Shown here: in pieces, positions 27,476-35,688 of the stretch
How the letters are laid out: the number at the start of each line of letters is the position of its first letter
Position numbering within the stretch: the stretch's first letter is position 1
NCBI GenBank assembly: GCA_014802015.1
Contig: JAAVDB010000010.1
Coordinates: forward strand, 19,857-83,856
Origin: Bacteroides sp.
GTDB taxonomy: Bacteria; Bacteroidota; Bacteroidia; Bacteroidales; Muribaculaceae
DNA: 64,000 nt
Direction: 5' to 3'
Notes under the pieces: generated by a model
Told to the model about the DNA's origin: nothing
The model's database searches: none
The model's input: the letters and a program-made list of their open reading frames with translations, nothing else
Translations under genes and position numbers: made by a program

Positions 27476-28531
27476 TTATTCGAGCATATTTTCATAATTG
27501 GGTATTGCTTCCAGCAGGCGTGATACAGCGTCTGTCAGCGAACCATGAAACTCTCCACCCGAAGCATTGACGTGACCACCTCCTCCAAATTCGCGTTCAC
27601 ACACGAGATTGACCGGGAACGAGCCCTTTGATCGCATCGATACTTTTACAAGCTCCTTTGAGTCTTCACGGAGGAATATCGACCATTGTACCTCGGGAAT
27701 TGTCAGAGGCGTATTGACAAGCCCCTCAGTATCACCCTTGGAATAGTCGAACTCGCGCAGATCGTCAGCACTGAGCATGAGCAGAGCCACACGACCGCCG
27801 CACAGAAACTCGACCCTGTATTGTGCATATCCGTTGATGCGCAGGCTTGACTGGGTGGAGTTGTTGTGCACCAGTCGATAGATATTGTCCTTATCTATGC
27901 CTTTGCGCAACAGATCGTGAATGATCAGATACAGGTCCGGGTCATTTGAATTGTACGAGAAATTACCTGTATCGGTCATCATGCCGGTATATATGCACAC
28001 GGCCGAACTGCGGTTGAGATACCTTGTCCATCCGGCTTGCCATAAGAATATGTATACGAGTGCGGAGGTGGATGATACCTCGGGATAGGAGATGAGTACA
28101 TCGCAGTCAATGACCGGATCCAAGTGATGGTCTATGACTACGCGTTGAGCCTTGGATTGTTCGAAACAGGGCGAAAGTCGGTCGACACGTTTGAGGTCGT
28201 TGAAGTCGAGGCAGAACACGAGATCTGCCGCAGCTATAAGCTCGGCTGCACGTTCAGGCTGACGGGTAGCGGTGACCACGTCACGCAGTCCGGGCATGAA
28301 GAGCAATGCCTTGGGGGCACAGTCGGCCGTGACTACATGCGCATCCTTGCCGAGAGCTCTCAGCACTGAACATAATGCCAGAGTTGACCCGAGGGCATCG
28401 CCGTCGGGACTGACATGGCAGGTGATGACAATATTCTGCGCGCAAAGCAACAGATGCTTCACACGTTCTACCGTCTCATTATCTATGACGGTCTTAAACC
28501 GGCTTCTTCGCTGTCGATACGTTGTTTCCAT
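27476..28531 (-). CDS. DHH-family phosphoesterase (NrnA-like nanoRNase / pAp phosphatase)
   Basis: A 351-residue cytosolic DHH/DHHA1 phosphoesterase. NrnA-type enzymes degrade short oligoribonucleotides and pAp; others split cyclic dinucleotides. The N-terminal domain has C-H-V-S-P-D-G-D-A-L-G-S near residue 38 (metal ligands), F-C-L-D-F-N-D near 107 and the name-giving V-I-D-H-H-L-D near 135. The DHHA1 domain ends in a G-G-G-G-H-V-N-A-S-G sequence near residue 322. It is the first gene of the operon with DUF4827 and glmM, with a TACCTTTG -7 box 15 bases upstream on the minus strand. Confidence 0.9.
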   Translation of the reverse strand: METTYRQRRSRFKTVIDNETVERVKHLLLCAQNIVITCHVSPDGDALGSTLALCSVLRALGKDAHVVTADCAPKALLFMPGLRDVVTATRQPERAAELIAAADLVFCLDFNDLKRVDRLSPCFEQSKAQRVVIDHHLDPVIDCDVLISYPEVSSTSALVYIFLWQAGWTRYLNRSSAVCIYTGMMTDTGNFSYNSNDPDLYLIIHDLLRKGIDKDNIYRLVHNNSTQSSLRINGYAQYRVEFLCGGRVALLMLSADDLREFDYSKGDTEGLVNTPLTIPEVQWSIFLREDSKELVKVSMRSKGSFPVNLVCEREFGGGGHVNASGGEFHGSLTDAVSRLLEAIPNYENMLE

Positions 28532-28545
28532 ATAAAAAGCAGACG

Positions 28546-28553
28546 CAAAGGTA
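28546..28553 (-). promoter_or_regulatory. Promoter -7 box for the DHH-DUF4827-glmM operon
   Basis: On the minus strand this reads TACCTTTG, an exact TAnnTTTG box, 15 bases before the ATG of the DHH gene at 28531. No matching TTTG lies at the usual distance upstream, so only the -7 part is supported. Confidence 0.55.
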
Positions 28554-28646
28554 CGAAAAAAACATCAAACAGCGTGTCGCAATAACATTTATTATGTATT
28601 GCCTGATGTCGTTAATGTTGTATGTCCGTACCCCGTGAGAGAACTG

Positions 28647-30776
28647 TTATTTCTTAGGGATCGTAAGGATGAAGCGGGCACCGTCAGTGTATGACGTGTC
28701 AAGAGTGAGATCTCCGCCGAGATGACGGGCAAGCAGACGGGCGATCGTCAGACCAAGTCCTGCACCCTGAGAGTCATGGTCAAGTTTTACAAAGCGATCA
28801 AAGATCTTGTCCTTATTTTGGGGATTGATGCCGATCCCCGTGTCTGTAACGGAGAATGTCACGGCATCTTCATCTTTGTTGAGGCTGTATGACAAAACGA
28901 TCGAACCGCTGGAGGTAAATTTGGTCGCATTCGTGAGCAGATTGTTAAGTATCTGCTGGAGTCGGGTCGGGTCGGAGAACAGGTCAATATCTTTGACATT
29001 CGGATCGAGCATCATCGTAACACCGGGTTTCGTACGGCGCTTTATGCTTGCCAGAGTTCCCTCGCACATCCTGCGTAACTGTATAACCTGAGACTGTATC
29101 GGGAGTGACGAGCTTTCTATTTCCGACAAGCGCAGCACATCGTCAATGATGGTGGTGAGGAGCTCGCTGTTCAGCTCTATAAGGTCGGCAAACCGGGTCA
29201 GATGCTTAGCCGCCGGAGTCGATGACTGAATGCCTGATTCCGGCTCGACATGGGCTACACAGTCAGCGATGAGGTGAGAGTATTCGTTAATAGCCTGCAG
29301 CGGCACCTTGACTTCATAACTCATGTTCTTGATGAAGTCGGTCTTGAGATTATTAGCTTTCTGGGCCTGATCACGTGCACGGATAAGGTCGGCACGTGAC
29401 TGTCGCAATTTCTCGCTTTCGGTCAATAGCTGATTATTGGCATTCTTCAGGTTGGAAGCTAACTTATGATTTCTGCGGTATAATCTGAAGAGGAACACAA
29501 TAAGGATCGCCATGAGTACGACTGCGCATAGCGACACGGCGATTATAATCCTTTGCATCGTCGCATGCGATTCCCTCTGCTGCAACTCCATAGTCTCAAG
29601 ATTATGGCGCATATCCGAGATAGAATATGCGATGCGCAGTTCGCGATAACTGCTGTTTGACAGATTCTCAAGTTTTTCGTTGAGGGCACCGGCATATTCT
29701 TCGGTCATGTCGAATAGGGTATGCCTGTCGCCGAGCTCGCGTGCGCACTCTATGCCATATTGCAACAGCCTGATACGTGTATTTTTCTCAAGCGGTAAAT
29801 CGACAGTCTTCTTTATCAGCGGCAGGGCTTTCGCATAGTCCTTATGAGCCATGGCGTAATAGATTTCAGGCATAGGAGCTTCATCATATCTATCTTGGAT
29901 CTCAGGATCTTGCGGTACCTCTTCAAGCGCTTTCTTGTAATACGTCTCGACCTCGTCGGGGGTGAGGTAATCAAAGTTTGACAGCAGTCGGGTGTAAATG
30001 TCGTATATAGCAGAATGATATGTGCGGTATTGACGCCCTTGCTCGGCGTATTGATTCTGTAATTTTTTGAAAATCTTGAGATTGTTAAGATCAGCCTCCA
30101 TTGATTTTTTAGGCTGAGTGTATGCAAACAATGATGCTGCATGCAGATTGTAGATGTTACGGATAGAGTAGGCGGATGCCGGCAGTTTGTTCAAAAGATT
30201 GGCAAGAGAGTCCATGTATGCCACGACAATTTCCCCGTTTGTATCCTCCGATAATATCATGCAGATGCCGTGGGTCAGAGCGATGCGGTCATAAATGTCG
30301 GCATTAGTATTTGTGGACAGTTCCTCAAGATAGTTACGCATAGCCTCGTCGCGGTCATGGCGGTCGCTGTATTGGGCCCTGCGGATGTTGGACATCATTT
30401 TGATGTAGGTAAGAGTCTCTTTCTTGTCATCGCCATCCGAGAATTCTTTTGCTACTCTTGTCAGTACCTTTAGCATGGAGTCATTGCGCATATATCTGCT
30501 GGCCTGATTGCGTATGATGTTGAGAGCTGTGCTACGTTCTCCCGCACGTATGGCCGTACGATAGAGCGAATCGCCTAATATGGTCGATGATTTACGTGAC
30601 ATTACGTCATAAAGATTACACATTGTAGCAACCGAGTCACCCGGTGTGGTGGCTTTTCTTAACTCGGCTCTCAACGAGTCTGCGATCACTTTACGCTCTG
30701 CTACTGTCAGTGAGTTGTTGGCATGTATTGCTGTAACTGCAGTCAGCATCACAAGCAGATATAAAAGTCGTTTCAT
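28647..30776 (-). CDS. TPR-containing sensor histidine kinase-like protein lacking the H-box His
   Basis: A 709-residue inner-membrane protein. A signal peptide (M-K-R-L-L-Y-L-L-V-M-L-T-A-V) precedes a helical, TPR-like periplasmic region to about residue 400. A membrane helix at about 408-432 and a short coiled coil lead to the HisKA-like region near 480-495 and a HATPase domain. The ATP-binding boxes look complete: N-L-L-T-N-A-T-K-F-T, D-T-G-I-G-I and G-A-G-L-G-L. The H-box reads N-M-S-Y-E-V-K-V-P-L, with Tyr487 where the phospho-accepting His should be. No response regulator is adjacent. It is last in a minus-strand run with the HAD and TamL genes. Confidence 0.87.
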   Translation of the reverse strand: MKRLLYLLVMLTAVTAIHANNSLTVAERKVIADSLRAELRKATTPGDSVATMCNLYDVMSRKSSTILGDSLYRTAIRAGERSTALNIIRNQASRYMRNDSMLKVLTRVAKEFSDGDDKKETLTYIKMMSNIRRAQYSDRHDRDEAMRNYLEELSTNTNADIYDRIALTHGICMILSEDTNGEIVVAYMDSLANLLNKLPASAYSIRNIYNLHAASLFAYTQPKKSMEADLNNLKIFKKLQNQYAEQGRQYRTYHSAIYDIYTRLLSNFDYLTPDEVETYYKKALEEVPQDPEIQDRYDEAPMPEIYYAMAHKDYAKALPLIKKTVDLPLEKNTRIRLLQYGIECARELGDRHTLFDMTEEYAGALNEKLENLSNSSYRELRIAYSISDMRHNLETMELQQRESHATMQRIIIAVSLCAVVLMAILIVFLFRLYRRNHKLASNLKNANNQLLTESEKLRQSRADLIRARDQAQKANNLKTDFIKNMSYEVKVPLQAINEYSHLIADCVAHVEPESGIQSSTPAAKHLTRFADLIELNSELLTTIIDDVLRLSEIESSSLPIQSQVIQLRRMCEGTLASIKRRTKPGVTMMLDPNVKDIDLFSDPTRLQQILNNLLTNATKFTSSGSIVLSYSLNKDEDAVTFSVTDTGIGINPQNKDKIFDRFVKLDHDSQGAGLGLTIARLLARHLGGDLTLDTSYTDGARFILTIPKK

Positions 30777-30812
30777 GCTATTGTATATAAATGTGATGTG
30801 GAGGATATTATC

Positions 30813-31487
30813 TTAAATGTCGAGTTCGAGTCCAGGACGTTTCACTATCTTGATGATTTCAGCAGGGTCATCCACGATATTGTCAGCATGGTTGTCGCGC
30901 AACTCCTTGAGTGGACGGAATCCCCATGTGACGCCGCATGAATCCACACAGGCGCGTCTTGCAGTCTCCATGTCAACGCCTGAGTCACCTACGTACAGCA
31001 CCTTGGTCTTACGCGTGGGCACCTTGCCGAGTATATCAAACACGATAGATGGATCGGGTTTGACAGGCACACCTTCCTTGTTGCCCTCGACCGCACTCCA
31101 GGGTATATCCGGAAAGAATCGTGCTATAAGGGTCTCGACCGCTTCATGATATTTGTTGGAGGCGACGGCTAACTTGACATCCATATCCGTAAGTTCTCTG
31201 AGCATCCCGTGTATGCCGGGGTAGGGTTGAGTGGCATCCGCAAGATGTTGGTCGTAATATTCCCGGAATTTCGCCCGCAGTTCCGCTACCTTTTCAGGAC
31301 TGCGTTCGTCTTCCGGGAGGGCTCTCTCTATAAGCCTTGTCACGCCGTTACCTACCAGCATCGGATATGATGCGATATTATGTTCGGGATATCCGCTGAC
31401 GCGCAGGGCATAATTTGTCGCGGCTCCGAGGTCGGCGATAGTGTTGAGCAGAGTGCCGTCGAGGTCAAATATTACGAGTTGTTTCAT
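30813..31487 (-). CDS. HAD-superfamily phosphatase (phosphoglycolate phosphatase-like)
   Basis: A 224-residue HAD hydrolase with cap domain. Motif I is V-I-F-D-L-D-G-T-L-L-N-T near residue 5, with the nucleophile and acid Asp. Motif II is A-V-A-S-N-K near residue 113, with a motif-III-like Lys in V-P-V-K-P-D-P near 147, and motif IV reads Y-V-G-D-S-G-V-D near residue 170. The pattern fits Gph-type enzymes, which clear 2-phosphoglycolate from DNA repair, but related enzymes act on other phosphates. It lies 37 bases after the TamL-like gene and 36 before the kinase-like gene, probably in one transcript. Confidence 0.88.
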   Translation of the reverse strand: MKQLVIFDLDGTLLNTIADLGAATNYALRVSGYPEHNIASYPMLVGNGVTRLIERALPEDERSPEKVAELRAKFREYYDQHLADATQPYPGIHGMLRELTDMDVKLAVASNKYHEAVETLIARFFPDIPWSAVEGNKEGVPVKPDPSIVFDILGKVPTRKTKVLYVGDSGVDMETARRACVDSCGVTWGFRPLKELRDNHADNIVDDPAEIIKIVKRPGLELDI

Positions 31488-31524
31488 TTCTTATTCGGAT
31501 GATATATGTCAGTTGTTTTATCTG

Positions 31525-33864
31525 TCAGAACGGATAGCCTACAGAGAAGTGTACCGCTGTATTTTTGTGCCAGTCGAAGTGAAACAGCGGCCATCGTTCC
31601 TGACCCTCCGCCGGGTTATAGGCTTTGATGCCGAGATCAAGTCTCAGAAGGAAGTAATTGAAGTCCATGCGCAGACCGACACCGTAGGCGCATGCTATCT
31701 GTCGCCAGAATGTGTCGAACCTGAACATACCTCCCGGTTGATTCTCATAGTCGTGTATAGTCCAGATATTGCCTGCATCGATGAATGCGCCCCCTTCGAG
31801 GACCCAGAAGAGTTTAGCCCTGTATTCAAGACTCATATCGAGGCGTATGTCACCGCACTGGTTGATGAAATAGGCCACGGAGTTGTGCGAATTATAGCTG
31901 CCGGGGCCGAGCGTACGTACGCTCCAGCCTCTGACGCCGTTGGCGCCACCTGCATAGAATCGTTTCTCGAACGGGAGTACGCGTGAGTTGCCGTAAGGAT
32001 ACCCTATGCCTCCGCCGACGTGGAAGGCAAGTGAATGGCGATGATCAAAGTTGCGGGTGATGGCATAGTCGACCTCGCCCTTGACATATTGTGAGAATCG
32101 GGTATTGAATACTTCATAGACGCCGTCGGCCGGTCGTTCGGCAAACAGTCTTGAGCCGAGATACAGGACATTGCCTGCGGTCTCGGCAGATGCCCTGATT
32201 GTATAGACCAAAGGCTGTATGCCATGAGTCTTACCTATGGCTGAGGGGATACGTTTGTTGGAGTGGTAATATCTGTAACCCATACTCATTATGAAGTGAT
32301 CCTCATAACTGTATCGTAGCAAAGGATTGTCGGGAGCGATGGCATCGATAAATCCGGTTGTACTGGCCGGCAGATATACGTAACTGATGTCAGGGATGTC
32401 AAACTCGTGGCGACGTGTATTGGTCCTGTTCACCCACTTGTAGCGCCAGGCTGCTCCTGATATGATACGGGTATATTCCGGTCGTTCCTGATAGTTGAAC
32501 GACACGGCGAGTTCAGAAGATACATTGAACCGCTGTCTCATGCTGAGAGGTGCGAAGGGGAACTCAAAGCGTGGGAATGTCAGGCCGACCTCACCGGCAT
32601 ATTCAGTGTAACGGTCGTTGATAAGGCCGTTGAATGTACCCGACAGACTCTCGTAGTTCATGCGCAGACGTGCGGTGAACAGTTGTGAACCTCGTGCGAG
32701 GTTGCGGTGCTGATACGTGGCTCCGATACCGAATCCGAGGTCTCCCTCCGAGTTAGTACCCTCGATATCAAGCGTTATGGACTGTTTTTTATTACGGGAC
32801 AGCAGAATGTATACGTCAAGCAATCGATAGGAGGTCGAGTCGGATAGAACTGCTTCAGGCACCAGTTCTATGTTGATGGATTTGAGTATGCCGAGACGGG
32901 CCAGGGATTCATAGGTGCGGTCGACATTATGGGATGTATAGAGCTGCCCCGTGCGTAGGAAACATTTCTCTTCAAGAGTGCCTGGCGTTATGTATCGGTC
33001 AGACCCGTAAAGGATGTCTATACCCTTATAGCTTACTGTGTCGAGATGGGCACGGTCACGGTCGATGTCCGTGATAAACATTACGCGGCCGATGCGGTAT
33101 AGCGTATGAATGGCCGCAGAGTCGGCGGTAGTATCGGCACCGGCAGGACGACGGGGCGGTCTTACGGTCATCGTCAGCGCCACGTCGTGCGACATCTCGG
33201 CCGTATCGGCATAAAAAGTGATATAATCCTTGTTGAAGGCGTAATATCCGCGATCACGCAACCTACGGGTGATCAGAGTCCGTTCGGCATCGAGATTGTC
33301 GCGGTTAAACTTATCACCGGGTTTGACGGTAAACCGCTCGGCATCGGCCATGATCACCTTCGAGACATTAGTGTCAGGAATATCATACGTCATCGATGAT
33401 ATGCGGTGGGGCTGACCGGTGTTGATATGGTACGTCACATCGATACGTTTTTTATCAGGCCGCATTACCGTGTCAACCTCGACGCTGGCGTTTAGATACC
33501 CGCGATTGATCATGGCGAGTTGTAATTGTCGGGCGGATGCGTCGGTCAGTGACTGTTGATACAGCACAGGTGGCTGGCCCATGCGGCGCATCCATTTGTT
33601 GTACCATTTGGTCGAGTCGTTGCCCGACAGATTGTAGGTACTGAGCTGTAGTTTCCAGAATCCGAGTACGCGGTGGTTGGGAGTCTGCCGTAAGTAATTA
33701 TACAGCTCACCCGAGGAGACATCCTTGTCACCGTTGACTTCAATCTTTACGTTGTCAAGCAGAAGTTTGTTATCCGGTACATGACGCACAGCGCTACATC
33801 CCCCCGTCAGGAGTGATGCAGCGGCCACGACGGTTAGTGCCACGCTATGTAGCCAATCTCTCAT
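31525..33864 (-). CDS. TamL-like lipidated BamA/TamA-family outer-membrane protein
   Basis: A 779-residue Omp85-superfamily protein with a lipoprotein signal (L-L-T-G-G-C-S near residue 20-24), several POTRA-like domains to about residue 400 and a C-terminal 16-strand-type barrel. The barrel contains F-Y-A-G-G-A-N-G-V-R-G-W near residue 640, the conserved R-G-[WF] loop of the family, and ends in ...V-G-Y-P-F with a terminal Phe, the usual barrel signal. Lipidated TamA homologues in Bacteroidetes are called TamL and help insert outer-membrane proteins with TamB. No tamB lies next to it here. A good promoter lies in the gap to the divergent coiled-coil gene. Confidence 0.85.
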   Translation of the reverse strand: MRDWLHSVALTVVAAASLLTGGCSAVRHVPDNKLLLDNVKIEVNGDKDVSSGELYNYLRQTPNHRVLGFWKLQLSTYNLSGNDSTKWYNKWMRRMGQPPVLYQQSLTDASARQLQLAMINRGYLNASVEVDTVMRPDKKRIDVTYHINTGQPHRISSMTYDIPDTNVSKVIMADAERFTVKPGDKFNRDNLDAERTLITRRLRDRGYYAFNKDYITFYADTAEMSHDVALTMTVRPPRRPAGADTTADSAAIHTLYRIGRVMFITDIDRDRAHLDTVSYKGIDILYGSDRYITPGTLEEKCFLRTGQLYTSHNVDRTYESLARLGILKSINIELVPEAVLSDSTSYRLLDVYILLSRNKKQSITLDIEGTNSEGDLGFGIGATYQHRNLARGSQLFTARLRMNYESLSGTFNGLINDRYTEYAGEVGLTFPRFEFPFAPLSMRQRFNVSSELAVSFNYQERPEYTRIISGAAWRYKWVNRTNTRRHEFDIPDISYVYLPASTTGFIDAIAPDNPLLRYSYEDHFIMSMGYRYYHSNKRIPSAIGKTHGIQPLVYTIRASAETAGNVLYLGSRLFAERPADGVYEVFNTRFSQYVKGEVDYAITRNFDHRHSLAFHVGGGIGYPYGNSRVLPFEKRFYAGGANGVRGWSVRTLGPGSYNSHNSVAYFINQCGDIRLDMSLEYRAKLFWVLEGGAFIDAGNIWTIHDYENQPGGMFRFDTFWRQIACAYGVGLRMDFNYFLLRLDLGIKAYNPAEGQERWPLFHFDWHKNTAVHFSVGYPF

Positions 33865-33872
33865 TGCTAATG

Positions 33873-33904
33873 CAAAGTTACTCCTACCGAGTCAAATTCA
33901 CAAA
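33873..33904 (-). promoter_or_regulatory. Promoter for the tamL-like operon
   Basis: On the minus strand a TTTG (33901-33904) and a TAACTTTG -7 box (33873-33880) are separated by 20 bases, a full match to the Bacteroidetes promoter. The -7 box ends only 8 bases before the ATG at 33864, so the leader would be only a few bases or absent. Confidence 0.7.
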
Positions 33905-33920
33905 TCGTCGGACGTAAAAA

Positions 33921-33952
33921 TTTGCGAGATACGCGTGCGTTTAGTAATTTTG
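33921..33952 (+). promoter_or_regulatory. Promoter for the coiled-coil membrane protein gene
   Basis: TTTG (33921-33924) and TAATTTTG (33945-33952), spaced 20 bases, form a full Bacteroidetes-type promoter. The -7 box lies 44 bases before the ATG at 33997. It runs back-to-back with the divergent tamL promoter without overlapping it. Confidence 0.75.
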
Positions 33953-33996
33953 CACTAAAATTATATTAGAAAACAACTTCTCTTTAGAAACGCGAA

Positions 33997-34908
33997 ATGA
34001 AGAATAAGTTATCCCCTCTGATGATTGTGGCAATAGTGCTCGCATTACTGTTGCTCGTAGCCGTAGGTTTCGGTGTCACACAGGTAGCATCGCTCAAGTC
34101 TCAGGTGCAGCAGGCTCAGCTGCAGAATGAGGAGCTTAAACTCGACAATGAACAGTTGCAGTTGTCCAACGAGTTTGACATGCTCAACTCGGAGTTTCAG
34201 CAGTATGAGAATCAGGCCCAGCGACTTGCCAACGATACCATATTGGCTAAGTATACGGCTGCTAAGGCAAAGGTCGAGCAACTTATGACTGAGCTTAAGA
34301 ATGAGAAAGTCAAGTCTCAGGCCCGTATCAAGGAACTGCAGAATGAAATCTCGACACTTAAAGGTCTATTGCGCCATTATATAGCTCAGATCGATTCGCT
34401 CAACAAGGAGAATGCCGGACTCAAGGCTGAAAATTCAGAAATCAAGGCCCGTAACGAACAGCTGAGTACACGTGTGCGAGAGGAGACACGTAAGAACGAG
34501 AATCTGAGTGAGCGTATGACGCTTGCCGAGAAGTTAAATGTGACGGGTGTCAGCCTTACAGCACTCAAGAAGAATGGCAAGACCGAGAAAAATGTCACCA
34601 AGGCTAAACAGCTTATGGTACATTTTACTATTCCTCAGAACAATTCAACTCCGGAAGGAGAGAAGACTATCTATCTGCGTCTTGTCAGCCCCGAGGGTCA
34701 GTTGCTGGGTGGCGGCGCTTCGTTCCCGTTCGAGGGTAAGAGTATCCCTGCCACAGCCCGTAAGAATATAGAGTATGCAGGTGACGAGATCGCCGGTATC
34801 ACTATCTACTGGGACGTAAATACCACACTTACTCCCGGTGATTATACGGTGGAACTGTTCACTGACGGATACCGTCTGACATCGCGTCGCTTTACGCTCA
34901 AAAAGTAA
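33997..34908 (+). CDS. Membrane-anchored coiled-coil protein of unknown function
   Basis: A 303-residue protein. One hydrophobic helix (about residues 8-27) is followed by a long coiled coil from about 31 to 185, rich in Gln, Glu, Lys and Leu in heptad-like spacing. A C-terminal beta-rich domain (about 200-303) contains K-T-I-Y-L-R-L-V-S-P-E-G and G-D-Y-T-V-E-L-F. With a single uncleaved-looking N-terminal helix and few positive charges after it, the coiled coil probably extends into the periplasm. I recognise similar Bacteroides hypotheticals but no function. Its own promoter lies upstream, and mgtC-like follows by 22 bases. Confidence 0.82.
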   Translation: MKNKLSPLMIVAIVLALLLLVAVGFGVTQVASLKSQVQQAQLQNEELKLDNEQLQLSNEFDMLNSEFQQYENQAQRLANDTILAKYTAAKAKVEQLMTELKNEKVKSQARIKELQNEISTLKGLLRHYIAQIDSLNKENAGLKAENSEIKARNEQLSTRVREETRKNENLSERMTLAEKLNVTGVSLTALKKNGKTEKNVTKAKQLMVHFTIPQNNSTPEGEKTIYLRLVSPEGQLLGGGASFPFEGKSIPATARKNIEYAGDEIAGITIYWDVNTTLTPGDYTVELFTDGYRLTSRRFTLKK

Positions 34909-34930
34909 ATATCGCTCATTTCTGCTACAG

Positions 34931-35647
34931 ATGTATAATTTCTGGGAATCAATCAATAGTGTGGAGTTGACCTCCACGACAGCCATAGTGAGGATAATCC
35001 TCAGTCTGGTGCTCGGTTCCCTTATCGGTATCGAGCGCAAGCGCAAGGGACAGATGGCGGGGCTGAGAACGTTCTCGCTTATATCCATGGGCGCGTGCAT
35101 AGCTATGATGCTGTCAATATATGTGTGTCAGGAGACGGTCGGTCTGCTCCGAGGAGACCCGTCGCGTATCGCGGCCCAGGTCATATCGGGAATCGGATTT
35201 CTCGGAGCCGGCACTATTATACAGATGAAAGGCTCCGTGCGTGGACTCACTACGGCGGCCGGTATCTGGATAATAGCGACTATCGGCATGGCTGTAGGTT
35301 GCGGCCTGTATCTGATCTCGATCGTTGCCACGTTGCTTGTGCTGTTCATTCTAACTCTGCTTGAACGTCTGGAACATCGTGTCAACGTCGGAAACGAGGC
35401 TCGTACGATACGTCTCAAGGTGAAAGGTATTGTCAAGTCAATATCACCGTACCGCGAAGTGCTTGAACAATTCGGTATACATCTGTCGAAGGTTTATGTC
35501 GAGTATGACTATGAGTCGCAGTATACACGACTCAATCTACTCATCTTAATCAAGGAGCATAGTGATTTTATCGATGTCTTCGATGCGCTGCATGATGTTT
35601 ATCCGACTGTGTCGATTTCGCTGTCCAATCAGGCAGATCTGTCATAA
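34931..35647 (+). CDS. MgtC/SapB-family membrane protein
   Basis: A 238-residue membrane protein of the MgtC/SapB family; MgtC of Salmonella limits its own F-type ATP synthase during magnesium starvation, whereas many homologues have unknown roles. Landmarks are R-I-I-L-S-L-V-L-G-S-L-I-G-I-E-R near residue 20, G-L-R-T-F-S-L near 45, Q-V-I-S-G-I-G-F-L-G-A-G-T-I near 84 and G-L-T-T-A-A-G-I-W near 105, all core family signatures. About four or five helices are followed by an ACT-like soluble domain from about residue 155. No magnesium riboswitch was noticed upstream. Confidence 0.9.
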   Translation: MYNFWESINSVELTSTTAIVRIILSLVLGSLIGIERKRKGQMAGLRTFSLISMGACIAMMLSIYVCQETVGLLRGDPSRIAAQVISGIGFLGAGTIIQMKGSVRGLTTAAGIWIIATIGMAVGCGLYLISIVATLLVLFILTLLERLEHRVNVGNEARTIRLKVKGIVKSISPYREVLEQFGIHLSKVYVEYDYESQYTRLNLLILIKEHSDFIDVFDALHDVYPTVSISLSNQADLS

Positions 35648-35688
35648 CTAACTGAATTTACGTAAATAGATAATCCACTTATTATAAT

